From assembly GCA_964606055.1 (NCBI GenBank), contig CAZSFA010000041.1, positions 1 to 20,166 of the forward strand: DNA of 20,166 nucleotides, in the 5' to 3' direction. This stretch comes from Roseitalea sp964606055 (GTDB taxonomy: Bacteria > Pseudomonadota > Alphaproteobacteria > Rhizobiales > Rhizobiaceae). The stretch's first letter is position 1; each line of letters begins with the position of its first letter. The notes under the pieces were generated by a model that did no database searches, had not been told where the DNA came from, and was given only the letters and a program-made list of their open reading frames with translations. The position numbers were made by a program, and so were the translations under genes. Positions 7,756-15,638 of this stretch are shown piece after piece.

Positions 7756-9146
7756 ACTGTCGCGGCGAACGCGGCGTCGCCTGCCAGATCCCCGAAGACG
7801 GGGCCAATGCCGATCATCGCATTCACGAATGTGGCGTCGTCACCGGCGGTACGCGCGACGATGGACTGAAACTGCGCCGCCATCGGGTCATCGACGGCGC
7901 CGTCGTTTCGCCGCACGAATGCGAGCCATGCCGCAACCGCCTTGGTCAGCGCGTCACAGGGCGCGCCAACTGCGCGCCGGTCGCGGATCGTGTCGAGCAG
8001 GCGCTGCGGCACCTTCTGACTGCCATCCATGGCGATCTGCAGCGTGCGGTGCTTGAGCGCGGTGTTCGCAAATCGGTTCATCAGCGCGTTGCCATAAGCG
8101 GGCAGGTCGGCGCCGGGCACGGCCAGCGTCGGTATGATCTCGTCCGACCACATGGTTCGCACCAGACCGGCAATCGCCGGGTCGGCCACCGCGTCGGCAA
8201 CGGTCTGGTGGCCGGCAAGCTGGCCCAGATAGGCAATCGCCGAATGCGCGCCGTTGAGCATGCGCAGTTTCATCGCCTCGAACGGGGCGACGTCGGCCAC
8301 CAGTTCGGCGCCGACCGAGCCAAAATCCGGTCGCGGGCCGCAGAACCGGTCCTCGATCACCCATTGCGAAAACGGCTCGGTCATCACCGGCCAAGCATCA
8401 TGAAGGCCCGTGGCGCGCTCGATCTCGGCACGATCGGCATCGGTCGTCGCTGGCACAATGCGGTCGACCATGGTGGACGGAAACGCGACTTCGCGCTCGA
8501 TCCATTGCGCCAGACCGTCATCGACGAGCGCGGCGAACTGGGCGGCGATCCGGCCCAGCGTCGCACCATTGTGGGGAAGGTTGTCGCACGACAGCGCCGT
8601 GAAGGGCGCGGCGCCCGCGTCGCGGCGCTTGCCGAGTGCCGCAACCAGCAGCCCCGGCATGGAACGCGGATCGGTCATGTCCGCAAGATCGGCGACAATG
8701 GCGGCGTTGGCGGTGTCCAGATCGCCGGTTGCCGGATCGTGGCAATACCCCTTCTCCGTCACCGTCAACGAGACGATCGCCGTGCGCGGATCGGCCATTT
8801 GGGTCACCGTCGGCGCGCATGGACCATCATGGTGGATGACATCGAGCACCGAGCCGATGACACGCAGATCGGTCCGTTCGCCATCGCGCAGCCCGAGTGT
8901 GTAGAGGCCCGCCTGGGGATTGAGCGCCCCGGCCATGTCCGGCCGACGCAGGCTGACTCCGGTGATCCCCCAGTTTGGGTCTGACGCCAGCAGATCATCG
9001 ATGTAGACGGCCTGATGCGCACGGTGAAAGTTGCCAATGCCAAGATGCACGATGCCAGGCCGAACAGAGGCGGGGTCGTAGCGCGGCTGCCGCACGGCGC
9101 GATGCGCGCCGGCCAGATGATTGGGGTGAAGGCGGGGAACTTGCAT
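7710..9146 (-). CDS. uxuB: D-fructuronate reductase / mannitol dehydrogenase family (mannonate oxidoreductase)
   Basis: This 478-residue NAD-dependent polyol dehydrogenase would reduce D-fructuronate to D-mannonate, the second step of glucuronate breakdown. It has the N-terminal dinucleotide fold with HLGIGNFHRAHQ (34-45), then VTEKGYCHD, SCDNLPHNG (186-194), FPSTMVDRIVPATT and EPFSQWVIEDRFC. The C-terminal catalytic helix contains K293, N298 and H301 (KLRMLNGAH), the catalytic set of this long-chain dehydrogenase family. Mannitol, arabinitol or tagaturonate activity cannot be excluded from motifs, but the adjacent uxaC favours fructuronate. The start is the ATG at 9146. A GTG at 9155 directly after the uxaC stop codon would add three residues, and neither start has a clear Shine-Dalgarno. 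It is last in the fur-like/uxaC/uxuB set. Its stop (TAG) lies inside the small membrane protein gene on the other strand, a 46-base convergent overlap. Confidence 0.92.
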   Translation of the reverse strand: MQVPRLHPNHLAGAHRAVRQPRYDPASVRPGIVHLGIGNFHRAHQAVYIDDLLASDPNWGITGVSLRRPDMAGALNPQAGLYTLGLRDGERTDLRVIGSVLDVIHHDGPCAPTVTQMADPRTAIVSLTVTEKGYCHDPATGDLDTANAAIVADLADMTDPRSMPGLLVAALGKRRDAGAAPFTALSCDNLPHNGATLGRIAAQFAALVDDGLAQWIEREVAFPSTMVDRIVPATTDADRAEIERATGLHDAWPVMTEPFSQWVIEDRFCGPRPDFGSVGAELVADVAPFEAMKLRMLNGAHSAIAYLGQLAGHQTVADAVADPAIAGLVRTMWSDEIIPTLAVPGADLPAYGNALMNRFANTALKHRTLQIAMDGSQKVPQRLLDTIRDRRAVGAPCDALTKAVAAWLAFVRRNDGAVDDPMAAQFQSIVARTAGDDATFVNAMIGIGPVFGDLAGDAAFAATVQSAFSSLSASGGGL

Positions 9147-9155
9147 CTCGGCCAC

Positions 9156-10565
9156 TTATCGGTCGTAGCGATAGGCGCGCCGCGCCAGGTTGACCGTCAG
9201 GTCCTCGGCGAGCGCGAACGCTTCATCCTCACGCAAACGATGGTCGGCAACCCGCTCGGCCAGGAACCCGCAATCGATGCGCCGCGCCATGTCGTGCCGC
9301 GCCGGGATCGACGGAAAGGCGCGCGTATCGTCGTTGAAACCGACGGTGTTGTGAAAACCGGCCGTCTCGGTCGTCAGTTCACGGAACCGCTTCATGCCGT
9401 CGGGGCTGTCGAAGAACCACCACGCCGGCCCCAGCATGAGGCACGGATAGACGCCGGCGAGCGGCGCAAGCTCGCGGCCATAGGTCGTCTCATCGAGGGT
9501 GAAGACGATCACGGTCAGCCCGGGCGCATCGCCGACCGCGTCGAGAAGCGGTTTGAGGCCGCCCACATAGTCGGTGCGCTGGGGAATGTCATAGCCCTTG
9601 TCGCGGCCAAAGGCGGCAAAGATGCTGTCGCTGTGGTTGCGGCGCGAGCCCACATGCAACTGCATGACCATGCCGTCCTCGGCGCTCATCCGCGCCATTT
9701 CGGTGAGCATCTGCGCGGCAAACAGCGCCGCATCGTCGGCCCGCCTTTGACCGCCGCGAATGCGATCGAACAGTGCGGCGCATTCCTTCCCCGTCAGATT
9801 GGCCGTGCGCGCGGTGGGCGCGCCGTGGTCGGTGGCGGTCGCGCCGTGATCGCGAAAGACTGCGCGGCGCACGCGATGAGCCTCCAGATACCCGGCCCAG
9901 GTGCCGGTGTCGCAACCGGTCAAATCGCCCAGCCGGTCAAGACCATGATCGAAGTCCGGATGGTCGGGATCAACGATCGCGTCGGGCCGGTAGGTCGTCA
10001 CCACGCGCCCCTGCCACCCGCTTTCGGCGATCGCGCGATGGTGGCGCAGATCGTCGAGCGCCCCTTCCGTCGTCGCCAGCACCTCGATGCCGAAGCGGTC
10101 ATAGAGCGCCCGCGGCCGAAACGCCGGCGAAGCCAGGCACTCAGCGATCCGGTCATAGGCCACGTCGGCGGTCTGTCCCGTCAGCGGCTGGTCCAAGCCA
10201 AACAGCGTTTCGAACGTGTAGTCCAGCCAAACCCGCGTCGGCGTGCCGGCAAACAAGTGGTAGTGATCGGCAAAGACGCGCCAGATCGCACGCGGATCGG
10301 TCTCGACCGGGCCGCCGTCGCGGCGGGCGATGCCGAGGCGGTCAAGCGCGACGCCCCGGCTGTGCAGCATTCGGAACACATAGTGATCGGGCGTGACCAG
10401 CAGGTCCGCCGGGTTGGCGAAGGGCGCATCGTCGGCAAACCACTGCGGGTCGCAATGGCCGTGCGGGCTGACGATCGGCAGATCGCGGACGTGATCGTAA
10501 AGCGCCCGGGCGATGCTGCGCACATGCGGTTCAACCGGCAGCAGCCGGTCGGGGTGGTTCAGCAT
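9156..10565 (-). CDS. uxaC: Glucuronate isomerase (uronate isomerase)
   Basis: This 469-residue cytoplasmic enzyme interconverts D-glucuronate and D-fructuronate (and galacturonate and tagaturonate). It belongs to the amidohydrolase-superfamily isomerases. The metal-binding HxH is H35 and H37 in SPHGHCDP. Other family stretches are DHYVFRML, LYDRFGIEVLATTE, MQLHVGSRRNHSD, and FNDDTRAFPSIPARHDMARR near the end. Length is normal for the family. The ATG at 10565 begins MLNHPDRLLP, which aligns with the usual start; the frame stays open for 23 more codons into the upstream regulator gene, but that part is not family-like. The gene begins 31 bases after the Fur-family gene and is followed at once by uxuB, so one transcript is likely. 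uxuA and kdgK are not nearby, so the rest of the Ashwell pathway must be elsewhere or outside the window. Confidence 0.95.
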   Translation of the reverse strand: MLNHPDRLLPVEPHVRSIARALYDHVRDLPIVSPHGHCDPQWFADDAPFANPADLLVTPDHYVFRMLHSRGVALDRLGIARRDGGPVETDPRAIWRVFADHYHLFAGTPTRVWLDYTFETLFGLDQPLTGQTADVAYDRIAECLASPAFRPRALYDRFGIEVLATTEGALDDLRHHRAIAESGWQGRVVTTYRPDAIVDPDHPDFDHGLDRLGDLTGCDTGTWAGYLEAHRVRRAVFRDHGATATDHGAPTARTANLTGKECAALFDRIRGGQRRADDAALFAAQMLTEMARMSAEDGMVMQLHVGSRRNHSDSIFAAFGRDKGYDIPQRTDYVGGLKPLLDAVGDAPGLTVIVFTLDETTYGRELAPLAGVYPCLMLGPAWWFFDSPDGMKRFRELTTETAGFHNTVGFNDDTRAFPSIPARHDMARRIDCGFLAERVADHRLREDEAFALAEDLTVNLARRAYRYDR

Positions 10566-10596
10566 CGCACGGCCTGTTCGGCGCCCGACCCCGACG

Positions 10597-11034
10597 TCAT
10601 CGCGCGCGCTTCTTCTTGCGGCCGTACAGTTCAAGCTTGTGGAACACGATATCGTAGCCCAGCTCGGCGGCGATCTCCGCCTGCAGCTTTTCGATCTTGT
10701 CGGACCGGAACTCGATCACGTCCCCCGTCTCGATGTCGATCATATGGTCGTGATGGGGTGCGTCGGCGGTCTCGAAACGCGCCGGCGCACCCTCGAACGT
10801 CAGCCGGTGCACGACCCCCTTGTCCTCGAGCACCGACAGCGTGCGATAGACCGTTGACAGCGAAACCGTCGGTTCGATGACGCTGGCCCGCGCGACCAGC
10901 TCATTGGCGTCCGGATGATCGTCGGACTCGGCCAGGATCTGAAGGATGGCGCTGCGCTGGCGCGTGATGCGAACGCCTGCCTCGCGCAGCGCAGCTTCCA
11001 GTTCACGCGGATCGGTGCCGTCGGTTCGGGTCAT
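10597..11034 (-). CDS. Fur/Mur-family metal-responsive transcriptional regulator
   Basis: This 145-residue DNA-binding repressor has the winged-helix domain at about 20-80, including RITRQRSAILQIL and the recognition region SLSTVYRTLSVLEDKGVV. The dimerisation and metal-sensing domain follows with HHDHMID (94-100), GDVIEFRSDKIEKLQ and HKLELYG. The CxxC zinc motifs of enterobacterial Fur are absent, since the usual cysteine after HHDH is aspartate. This is also true of alphaproteobacterial Fur/Mur proteins, so manganese or iron sensing is plausible; it is not the histidine-rich Irr type. The C-terminus is basic (GRKKKRAR). It starts at ATG 11034 with no strong Shine-Dalgarno. It precedes uxaC in the same direction with a 31-base gap. 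Whether it controls the uronate genes or just sits upstream cannot be told. Confidence 0.93.
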   Translation of the reverse strand: MTRTDGTDPRELEAALREAGVRITRQRSAILQILAESDDHPDANELVARASVIEPTVSLSTVYRTLSVLEDKGVVHRLTFEGAPARFETADAPHHDHMIDIETGDVIEFRSDKIEKLQAEIAAELGYDIVFHKLELYGRKKKRAR

Positions 11035-11082
11035 GCAGACTTGTCGCCCAGTTGCGAGCCGCGTTCAAGTGGCCGGCTTGCC

Positions 11083-11108
11083 GTCGGCGCCTGACCGCAC
11101 AGGCCGAC
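11083..11108. other. Imperfect inverted repeat between the DUF11 gene and the Fur-family gene
   Basis: GTCGGC (11083-11088) is matched by GCCGAC (11103-11108), with a further short pairing inside interrupted by a bulge. It lies in the 109-base gap that must hold both the 3' end of the DUF11 gene transcript and the promoter of the Fur-family gene. No run of T follows on the minus strand, so I do not call it a terminator. It may be chance or a regulatory structure. Confidence 0.2.
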
Positions 11109-11143
11109 AACGCTTGTACGGGACGCACGGTCGAACGTAGGGC

Positions 11144-13369
11144 TCAGTTGACCGGAACCAGACGGGTCTCGACGCGGGCGGGCGGCAACGAGCGGCGCGC
11201 CCATTCGTCGGCCAGGATCGCGGCAACCGCATCGATCCGCGCCCGGGCAAGATCCTCGGTTTCGTCGCGCAGAAAATAGGTCATGCGCAACACGGAAGGC
11301 CCGCCGACTGCCGACAGCGCGATGGCGACGATACCATTGCGCGTGGCTGGCAGGAGATCGGCCGCGCCCGGCGCGAACACTGCGCCCGTCAGGTCCAGAT
11401 TGACGATGCGAAGGGCGGTGACGGCAAAGTCGACGCGCGCTGTATCGCCGGGCGCAGGGGCGATGAGCCGCTCAGCGCCATCGGTCGCGCGAAGATCGCC
11501 GCCAAGATCAGCTTCCGACAGCCGCACGATGATCGGTCCCACCCCGGACGAACGTCCCGCACAACCGATGACATAGCGTCCGGCGGCATCGGTCCTCTCC
11601 ATTGCATCATCGATCGAGACGCCAACATTGGCGATGCCGGGCTCGTGGGGATCGCGTTGTCCGTTTCCATTGAGATCGGAGAAGACGCGGCCGGACACCA
11701 CCGGGCATTCGGCGGCGCCGATCCGCGCCCGCGTCGGCCCGTCGGTGGGTTCGTCGGTCGGCACCATCGGCATCAGCGGCACGTGGTTACGCGTGATAGG
11801 CGGATCGCCGGCCGCCAGCGACAAGGCCAGATGATAGATGCCGGCCGTTGCGTCGGGCGCAGGCGCGGCATCGGCGGAGGGCTGGCACGGACCGCCGGCA
11901 ATCGCATCGGCGGGGCACAGGCCGGCATCCAGCGGCGCCGGCGCCGGCGTCAGGTCCGCCAGCGGCGGGGGACGGTAGCCCGCCGGCGCATCGACCCTCA
12001 GCCGGTAGACGGCGCGTTCGAGCGGACAGGCAGCCGCACGGCCGTGCGCCACGGCAATGTGGTAGCGCCCGTCGGCGCCCGTCACCTGACCCTGCTGGCC
12101 GGGCAGCAGGCAGGCATCGGGCAGCGCGGCGCCTTCTTCGCTCAACACGCCGATGCGCGCGCCCGAGACCGGCGCGCCGTTCGTCGCGTCATAGACAATG
12201 CCCATCGGGCTGGCCGCGATGTTGCGGTCGAAGTCGGCAGCATCGGGCGCGATCGCGCGCGGCGCAATCCAGGCCATGCCGACCCCGCTCGTCGGGTTGG
12301 CGATGTGCATCGCATACTGGCCGGCATCGAACCCTGCGAACTGGTACTGCCCCGTTTCATCGGTGCGTGACATGGCGAGCGGCGTGCCCGTGCCATCGGT
12401 CAGGACAACATCGATATCGGGCCGGCCCGGATCGTCATCGTCGAGCCGACCATTGCCGTCAATGTCATCGAACACGATGCCCGCGACCACCGGCAGCGTC
12501 CGGACCACAGTCAGCACGACCTCGGCGCGGCTGCAATTGCCGGTGTCGGCGCGTTCGCACATGCGGTAGCCGAACCGGACATCGCCAGGCGGCGCGTATC
12601 GCGCCAGATCGACCCACCCTTCATCGGAAAGGCTGAACCCCGCAGGCAACGGACCGTCCGCCGTGATCGTCACGGTCGATGCATCCACGGACAGGCCTTC
12701 CAGCCGATCGTTCGCGAACAGGTTGATCGACCGCGTGGCCGCCAACGCCGAATCCACCGGCTCCTCCACGACATCGTCGGCCGCCGTGATGAGCCTGCGG
12801 CGCGCAACGAAAGACGCCACGCTCACGTCGCCGTCAGCGGACGGATCGGGATTGCGCGCCCGCGCCGGCGCGACGGCGAGTGTGATGCCGGTGCCGGCGG
12901 CAACATCTCCGAGGCGTCCGTCAAGTGCGAGCGTTGCGGTCGCGCCGACCGCCAGCCGTTCGATCGACCACCGCCCAACGACCCGGTCGAAAGCCCCCTC
13001 GCTCGCCCGAACATCGCCGAGTGCGACGCTGTCCGGCAGCACCGCGTCCAGCACGATGCCGACCGCATCGGCCGGGCCGCCGTTTGTGACGCGGATTTCG
13101 TAGGACAGCGAGCCGCCCGGTGCCGGCTGCGGGCCGACCGGTGCGACGACCGTCACCAGTTCGGCCGGCTCGATCAGCGTGAGGGTGACCGTATTGCTGG
13201 TCGCCGAGACCGATGCGCCGCCCGGCGCGGTTGCGGTCACGCGCGCGCTGTTGTCGATGCCGGCTGCGGCGGCGATCGACGCCATTGCAATCGACGCAGC
13301 GGCTGTCGGAAGACACCGCCTGATCTGCCGCCTCACCTGCGCCGCCATGCACTGCACGCTGTCGGCCAT
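11144..13369 (-). CDS. Exported repeat protein with DUF11, SdrD-B-like and probable OmpA-like C-terminal domains
   Basis: This protein of about 741 residues is probably exported. A basic stretch (VRRQIRR) and an alanine-rich hydrophobic segment ending near residue 36 look like a signal peptide. After it come RVTATAPGG and a DUF11-like immunoglobulin fold (about 87-155). A segment with INLFANDRLEG follows. An SdrD-B-like domain with the calcium-type loop DDIDGNGRLDDDDPG comes next, then a carboxypeptidase-regulatory-like fold, then a second SdrD-B-like domain with SDLNGNGQRDPHEPG. The last 80 or so residues (VFAPGAADLLPA ... ARARIDAVAAILADEWARR) resemble an OmpA-type peptidoglycan-binding domain. 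The start is uncertain: ATG 13369 is used here, ATG 13348 would also give a signal peptide, and the frame is open to a GTG at 13420. Function is unknown; surface or envelope-attached structural protein or adhesin is inferred. It follows the smaller DUF7507-like gene. Confidence 0.75.
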   Translation of the reverse strand: MADSVQCMAAQVRRQIRRCLPTAAASIAMASIAAAAGIDNSARVTATAPGGASVSATSNTVTLTLIEPAELVTVVAPVGPQPAPGGSLSYEIRVTNGGPADAVGIVLDAVLPDSVALGDVRASEGAFDRVVGRWSIERLAVGATATLALDGRLGDVAAGTGITLAVAPARARNPDPSADGDVSVASFVARRRLITAADDVVEEPVDSALAATRSINLFANDRLEGLSVDASTVTITADGPLPAGFSLSDEGWVDLARYAPPGDVRFGYRMCERADTGNCSRAEVVLTVVRTLPVVAGIVFDDIDGNGRLDDDDPGRPDIDVVLTDGTGTPLAMSRTDETGQYQFAGFDAGQYAMHIANPTSGVGMAWIAPRAIAPDAADFDRNIAASPMGIVYDATNGAPVSGARIGVLSEEGAALPDACLLPGQQGQVTGADGRYHIAVAHGRAAACPLERAVYRLRVDAPAGYRPPPLADLTPAPAPLDAGLCPADAIAGGPCQPSADAAPAPDATAGIYHLALSLAAGDPPITRNHVPLMPMVPTDEPTDGPTRARIGAAECPVVSGRVFSDLNGNGQRDPHEPGIANVGVSIDDAMERTDAAGRYVIGCAGRSSGVGPIIVRLSEADLGGDLRATDGAERLIAPAPGDTARVDFAVTALRIVNLDLTGAVFAPGAADLLPATRNGIVAIALSAVGGPSVLRMTYFLRDETEDLARARIDAVAAILADEWARRSLPPARVETRLVPVN

Positions 13370-13445
13370 CCTCGTGATCAAAGCGGCGCAGGCCCGCACG
13401 TCTTCAGCCGCTACCAACACTGAACGTTCTTCTTGGCCTCATCGC

Positions 13446-13469
13446 GACCGGCGCATTGAGGCGCCGGTC
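13446..13469 (-). terminator. Hairpin after the DUF7507-like gene, terminator-like without a T tract
   Basis: Perfect nine-base arms GACCGGCGC (13446-13454) and GCGCCGGTC (13461-13469) surround a six-base loop. On the minus strand it begins seven bases after the stop codon of the 308-residue gene and precedes the larger repeat-protein gene. There is no T run after it, so it could be a weak or factor-dependent terminator or an mRNA-stabilising structure that sets the ratio of the two proteins. Confidence 0.45.
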
Positions 13470-13475
13470 CAGTCA

Positions 13476-14402
13476 TCACGGCGTGTCGAAATCAGCCTGG
13501 ATGATCGTGTAGCTGGCCGAAAAGACCGCGCTTGCACCGGGCGCAAGCGTATCGACCCGCGCCGGCGTCACCGGTGACAAGGTTCCCTGCCCGCTGAACG
13601 TCGCCGGATCGTCGGTCACCGTCACGTCGGTCAGCGTCACATTGCCGGTGTTGGTCACCGTGAACTCGTAGGTCACCACGTCGCCCAACGCCCAGCCGGA
13701 CGTCTGGATGTCGTCGCCATTCCTGGCCAGTTTGTCGATCGCAATCGATGGCACGGCCGCAATGCTTGCAAGGACGGTCGGAACGCCCGATCCGTCCTCG
13801 CCATCGTGCGCGATCCGGTTGCCCGCGGGGTCCGCCGCACTGACCGCAACGGTGGTGACGACGCTGTCCGGCCCGATCGCCGCAGCATCAATGTCGGCCT
13901 GGGCCAGGACATAGCTCGCCGTGTACCGCCATGTCTCGGCCGGCGACAGCGTGTCGTCCTCGTTCGGATCGGTCACCACACGCTCAGGCGCATTCCACGC
14001 GTTGGCCGCGGCCTGCCCGTTGAACTGCGGGCCCGGCGCGTCGAGCACCACATCGGTCAGGGTCAACTGGCCGGTGTTGGTGACCGTGATCTCAAATACG
14101 ATCCGGTCGCCGGCATCGACGATCTCCTCGTTGAGGCCATCGGCGCTGCCCGGGCCGCCGTCCGGCACGGAGATGGCGACTGCAACCGATGCTTGCGGCT
14201 CGATGGTTTCGATTGTGACGGTGTCGCTGTCGGTCACCGCGCCCTCGGCGCCGCCGGGTGCCGTCGCGGTCACGCGACCTTCATTGACGATCTGGGCGAA
14301 AGCTGGGACCGTCAGCAACGGCGACGCCGCGATGGCCAGTGCGATGGCCGAGGTCGCGCGCCGCAAAGGCAGGTGCCTTGATCCAAACGTGCGCAATGTC
14401 AT
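13476..14402 (-). CDS. Exported DUF11/DUF7507-like repeat protein, ends inside its second repeat
   Basis: This is a 308-residue protein with a clear Sec signal peptide (basic residues up to about 15, hydrophobic core, cleavage after AFA at 36). The mature part starts with IVNEGRVTATAPGGA, which matches the same region of the larger downstream protein, so the two share an N-terminal module. Two immunoglobulin-type repeats follow (about 71-190 and 218-308), with EITVTNTGQLTLTDVVL in the first and EFTVTNTGNVTLTDVTV in the second. The second repeat stops right after SYTIIQADFDTP, where repeat 1 has SYVLAQADIDAAA and then continues for another strand. It therefore looks shortened by the last strand or more. 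A ribosome-binding site AAAGGGG (14410-14416) lies seven bases before the ATG. The protein is probably periplasmic or surface exposed. Its function is unknown; assembly with the downstream protein is an inference. Confidence 0.82.
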   Translation of the reverse strand: MTLRTFGSRHLPLRRATSAIALAIAASPLLTVPAFAQIVNEGRVTATAPGGAEGAVTDSDTVTIETIEPQASVAVAISVPDGGPGSADGLNEEIVDAGDRIVFEITVTNTGQLTLTDVVLDAPGPQFNGQAAANAWNAPERVVTDPNEDDTLSPAETWRYTASYVLAQADIDAAAIGPDSVVTTVAVSAADPAGNRIAHDGEDGSGVPTVLASIAAVPSIAIDKLARNGDDIQTSGWALGDVVTYEFTVTNTGNVTLTDVTVTDDPATFSGQGTLSPVTPARVDTLAPGASAVFSASYTIIQADFDTP

Positions 14403-14556
14403 GTGCCTGCCCCTTTCATGCCGGTCTCAAGCCCCATCTTGCCCGGCTTTGCCCCCCGGTATCAAATGCTTGATGACAAATTCACCACCGCCGCGACCGA
14501 TTGGCACGTTTCGGCGCCACCACGCCGCAATGACGCAACCATGACGCGCACTTGGT
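14403..14556. promoter_or_regulatory. Intergenic region expected to hold the promoter of the repeat-protein pair
   Basis: This 154-base gap is the longest in the window. It should contain the end of the sugar operon transcript and the promoter of the DUF7507-like gene. I see the Shine-Dalgarno AAAGGGG at its left end and a small dyad ATCAA/TTGAT (14461-14465 and 14470-14474). No clear rho-independent terminator and no convincing -35/-10 pair are visible. Confidence 0.35.
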
Positions 14557-15636
14557 TCAGGACCGTGTCTGCGGCGTCCAGTCGGCGCAGATCGGATCAT
14601 CCCGATCAAGCGGCAGTTCGACCCGCTGGCCGGTGCGTGCGGCCTTGTAGACCGCAGCGACCAATTCGATCGAGCGAATGCCGTCTTCAGCGGTAACGAT
14701 CGCCGACGTCCGGCCGGACAGGTGATCGTCGATCGCCGCGAACTGCCCCGCATATCCGACCGGCCGGCCGTCCAGCATGCCGGCGATGTCATCGAGCGCC
14801 TGATCGATCTCCACCTGCTTGCGCGGCGCGCGCGCTTCAAACGTCCAGTCGTCGGCGCCCGGCGCGTAAGGGTTGCGCCCGCTCTCGGCGGTCAGTGTCT
14901 CGAACAGAAAACGCAGCCGCGAGGTGTCGCGCGCAGCGCCCAGCGAGACCGAGGACGTCACCAATGCACCGCTCTGCGTGCGGAAGACGAGCGCAGCGCA
15001 GTCCTCTGTCTCGATCGGGTTGACGCGCGTGTCGACCATCGCCGACACCGCCGTCACCGGCCCGACGAACCCGCTGAGCAGGTCATGCGCATGGATCGCG
15101 TGGCCGAGCACCGCGCCGCCGCGCTCCGACGCCCATTTGCCGCGCCATGGCACCGCATAATAATCCGCGCCACGGTTCCAGTGCGTTTCGAGCGTGGCCT
15201 TGATCGGATTGCCGGCCAATCCACGCTCGACAAGCTCGGCCAACTCGTAAAGGCCGTGCCCGTACCGGTACTGGAACACCGGCACAAGCAGCCGATCGGC
15301 ACCGCGTGCGGCGCGCGCCATGGCGTCCGCCTCATGCACCGAGCCGGCCAGCGGCTTTTCGCAGATGACATGCTTGCCCGCTCCGAACGCCTTGATCGCC
15401 ACCGGCGCATGCAGGTGCGGCGGCAGACAGATGTCGATGATGTCGATGTCGCGGTCGGCAATCAGTGCATCCAGGTTGTCGGTCGCCCTGCATCCGAAAG
15501 CCTGCGCGGCGACGCCTTGCGCACGGCCGAGATCAAGATCGCACACCGCCGCAACGCTGAACCGGGTCGGCAGTTCCAGATAGCCGGCCATGTGGGCCGA
15601 GCCGATGCCCGCGCCGAGGATGGCCACGCGATGCAT
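14557..15636 (-). CDS. Gfo/Idh/MocA family NAD(P)-dependent oxidoreductase (third in the operon)
   Basis: This 359-residue cytoplasmic dehydrogenase would act on a sugar, sugar acid or inositol. The N-terminal Rossmann fold starts with VAILGAGIGSAHMAGYL (4-20). The conserved EKP motif is at 93-95 (ICEKPLAG), followed by PVFQYRYGHGLYEL. The C-terminal alpha/beta domain has GGAVLGHAIHAHDLLSGFVGPV, where family members place the catalytic histidine/aspartate pair; several histidines (179, 182, 184) and D185 are there. The start ATG 15636 is two bases past the stop of the preceding oxidoreductase; the frame is open further upstream, but the extension is shadow sequence. It is the last gene of the operon. 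The substrate cannot be assigned by motif; it differs clearly in sequence from the other two oxidoreductases. Confidence 0.92.
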   Translation of the reverse strand: MHRVAILGAGIGSAHMAGYLELPTRFSVAAVCDLDLGRAQGVAAQAFGCRATDNLDALIADRDIDIIDICLPPHLHAPVAIKAFGAGKHVICEKPLAGSVHEADAMARAARGADRLLVPVFQYRYGHGLYELAELVERGLAGNPIKATLETHWNRGADYYAVPWRGKWASERGGAVLGHAIHAHDLLSGFVGPVTAVSAMVDTRVNPIETEDCAALVFRTQSGALVTSSVSLGAARDTSRLRFLFETLTAESGRNPYAPGADDWTFEARAPRKQVEIDQALDDIAGMLDGRPVGYAGQFAAIDDHLSGRTSAIVTAEDGIRSIELVAAVYKAARTGQRVELPLDRDDPICADWTPQTRS

Positions 15637-15638
15637 GG

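Noticed and set aside
7581..8984. A 467-codon plus-strand open frame across uxuB
   Set aside because: It overlaps a well-supported dehydrogenase and the small membrane protein in another frame, and its product is Arg/Gly/His-rich shadow sequence.
9015..10880. A 621-codon plus-strand open frame opposite uxaC
   Set aside because: The minus strand has unmistakable glucuronate isomerase motifs; the plus-strand product has no recognisable domain and runs across three minus-strand genes.
13370..13475. A frameshift joining the two repeat proteins into one gene
   Set aside because: The downstream protein has its own basic-plus-hydrophobic signal-like segment and its own VTATAPGG module, and a hairpin lies between, so two genes are more likely than one broken gene.
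14461..14474. ATCAA/TTGAT dyad as an operator
   Set aside because: The arms are only five bases and there is no second copy or nearby regulator; it is listed only as part of the intergenic region.
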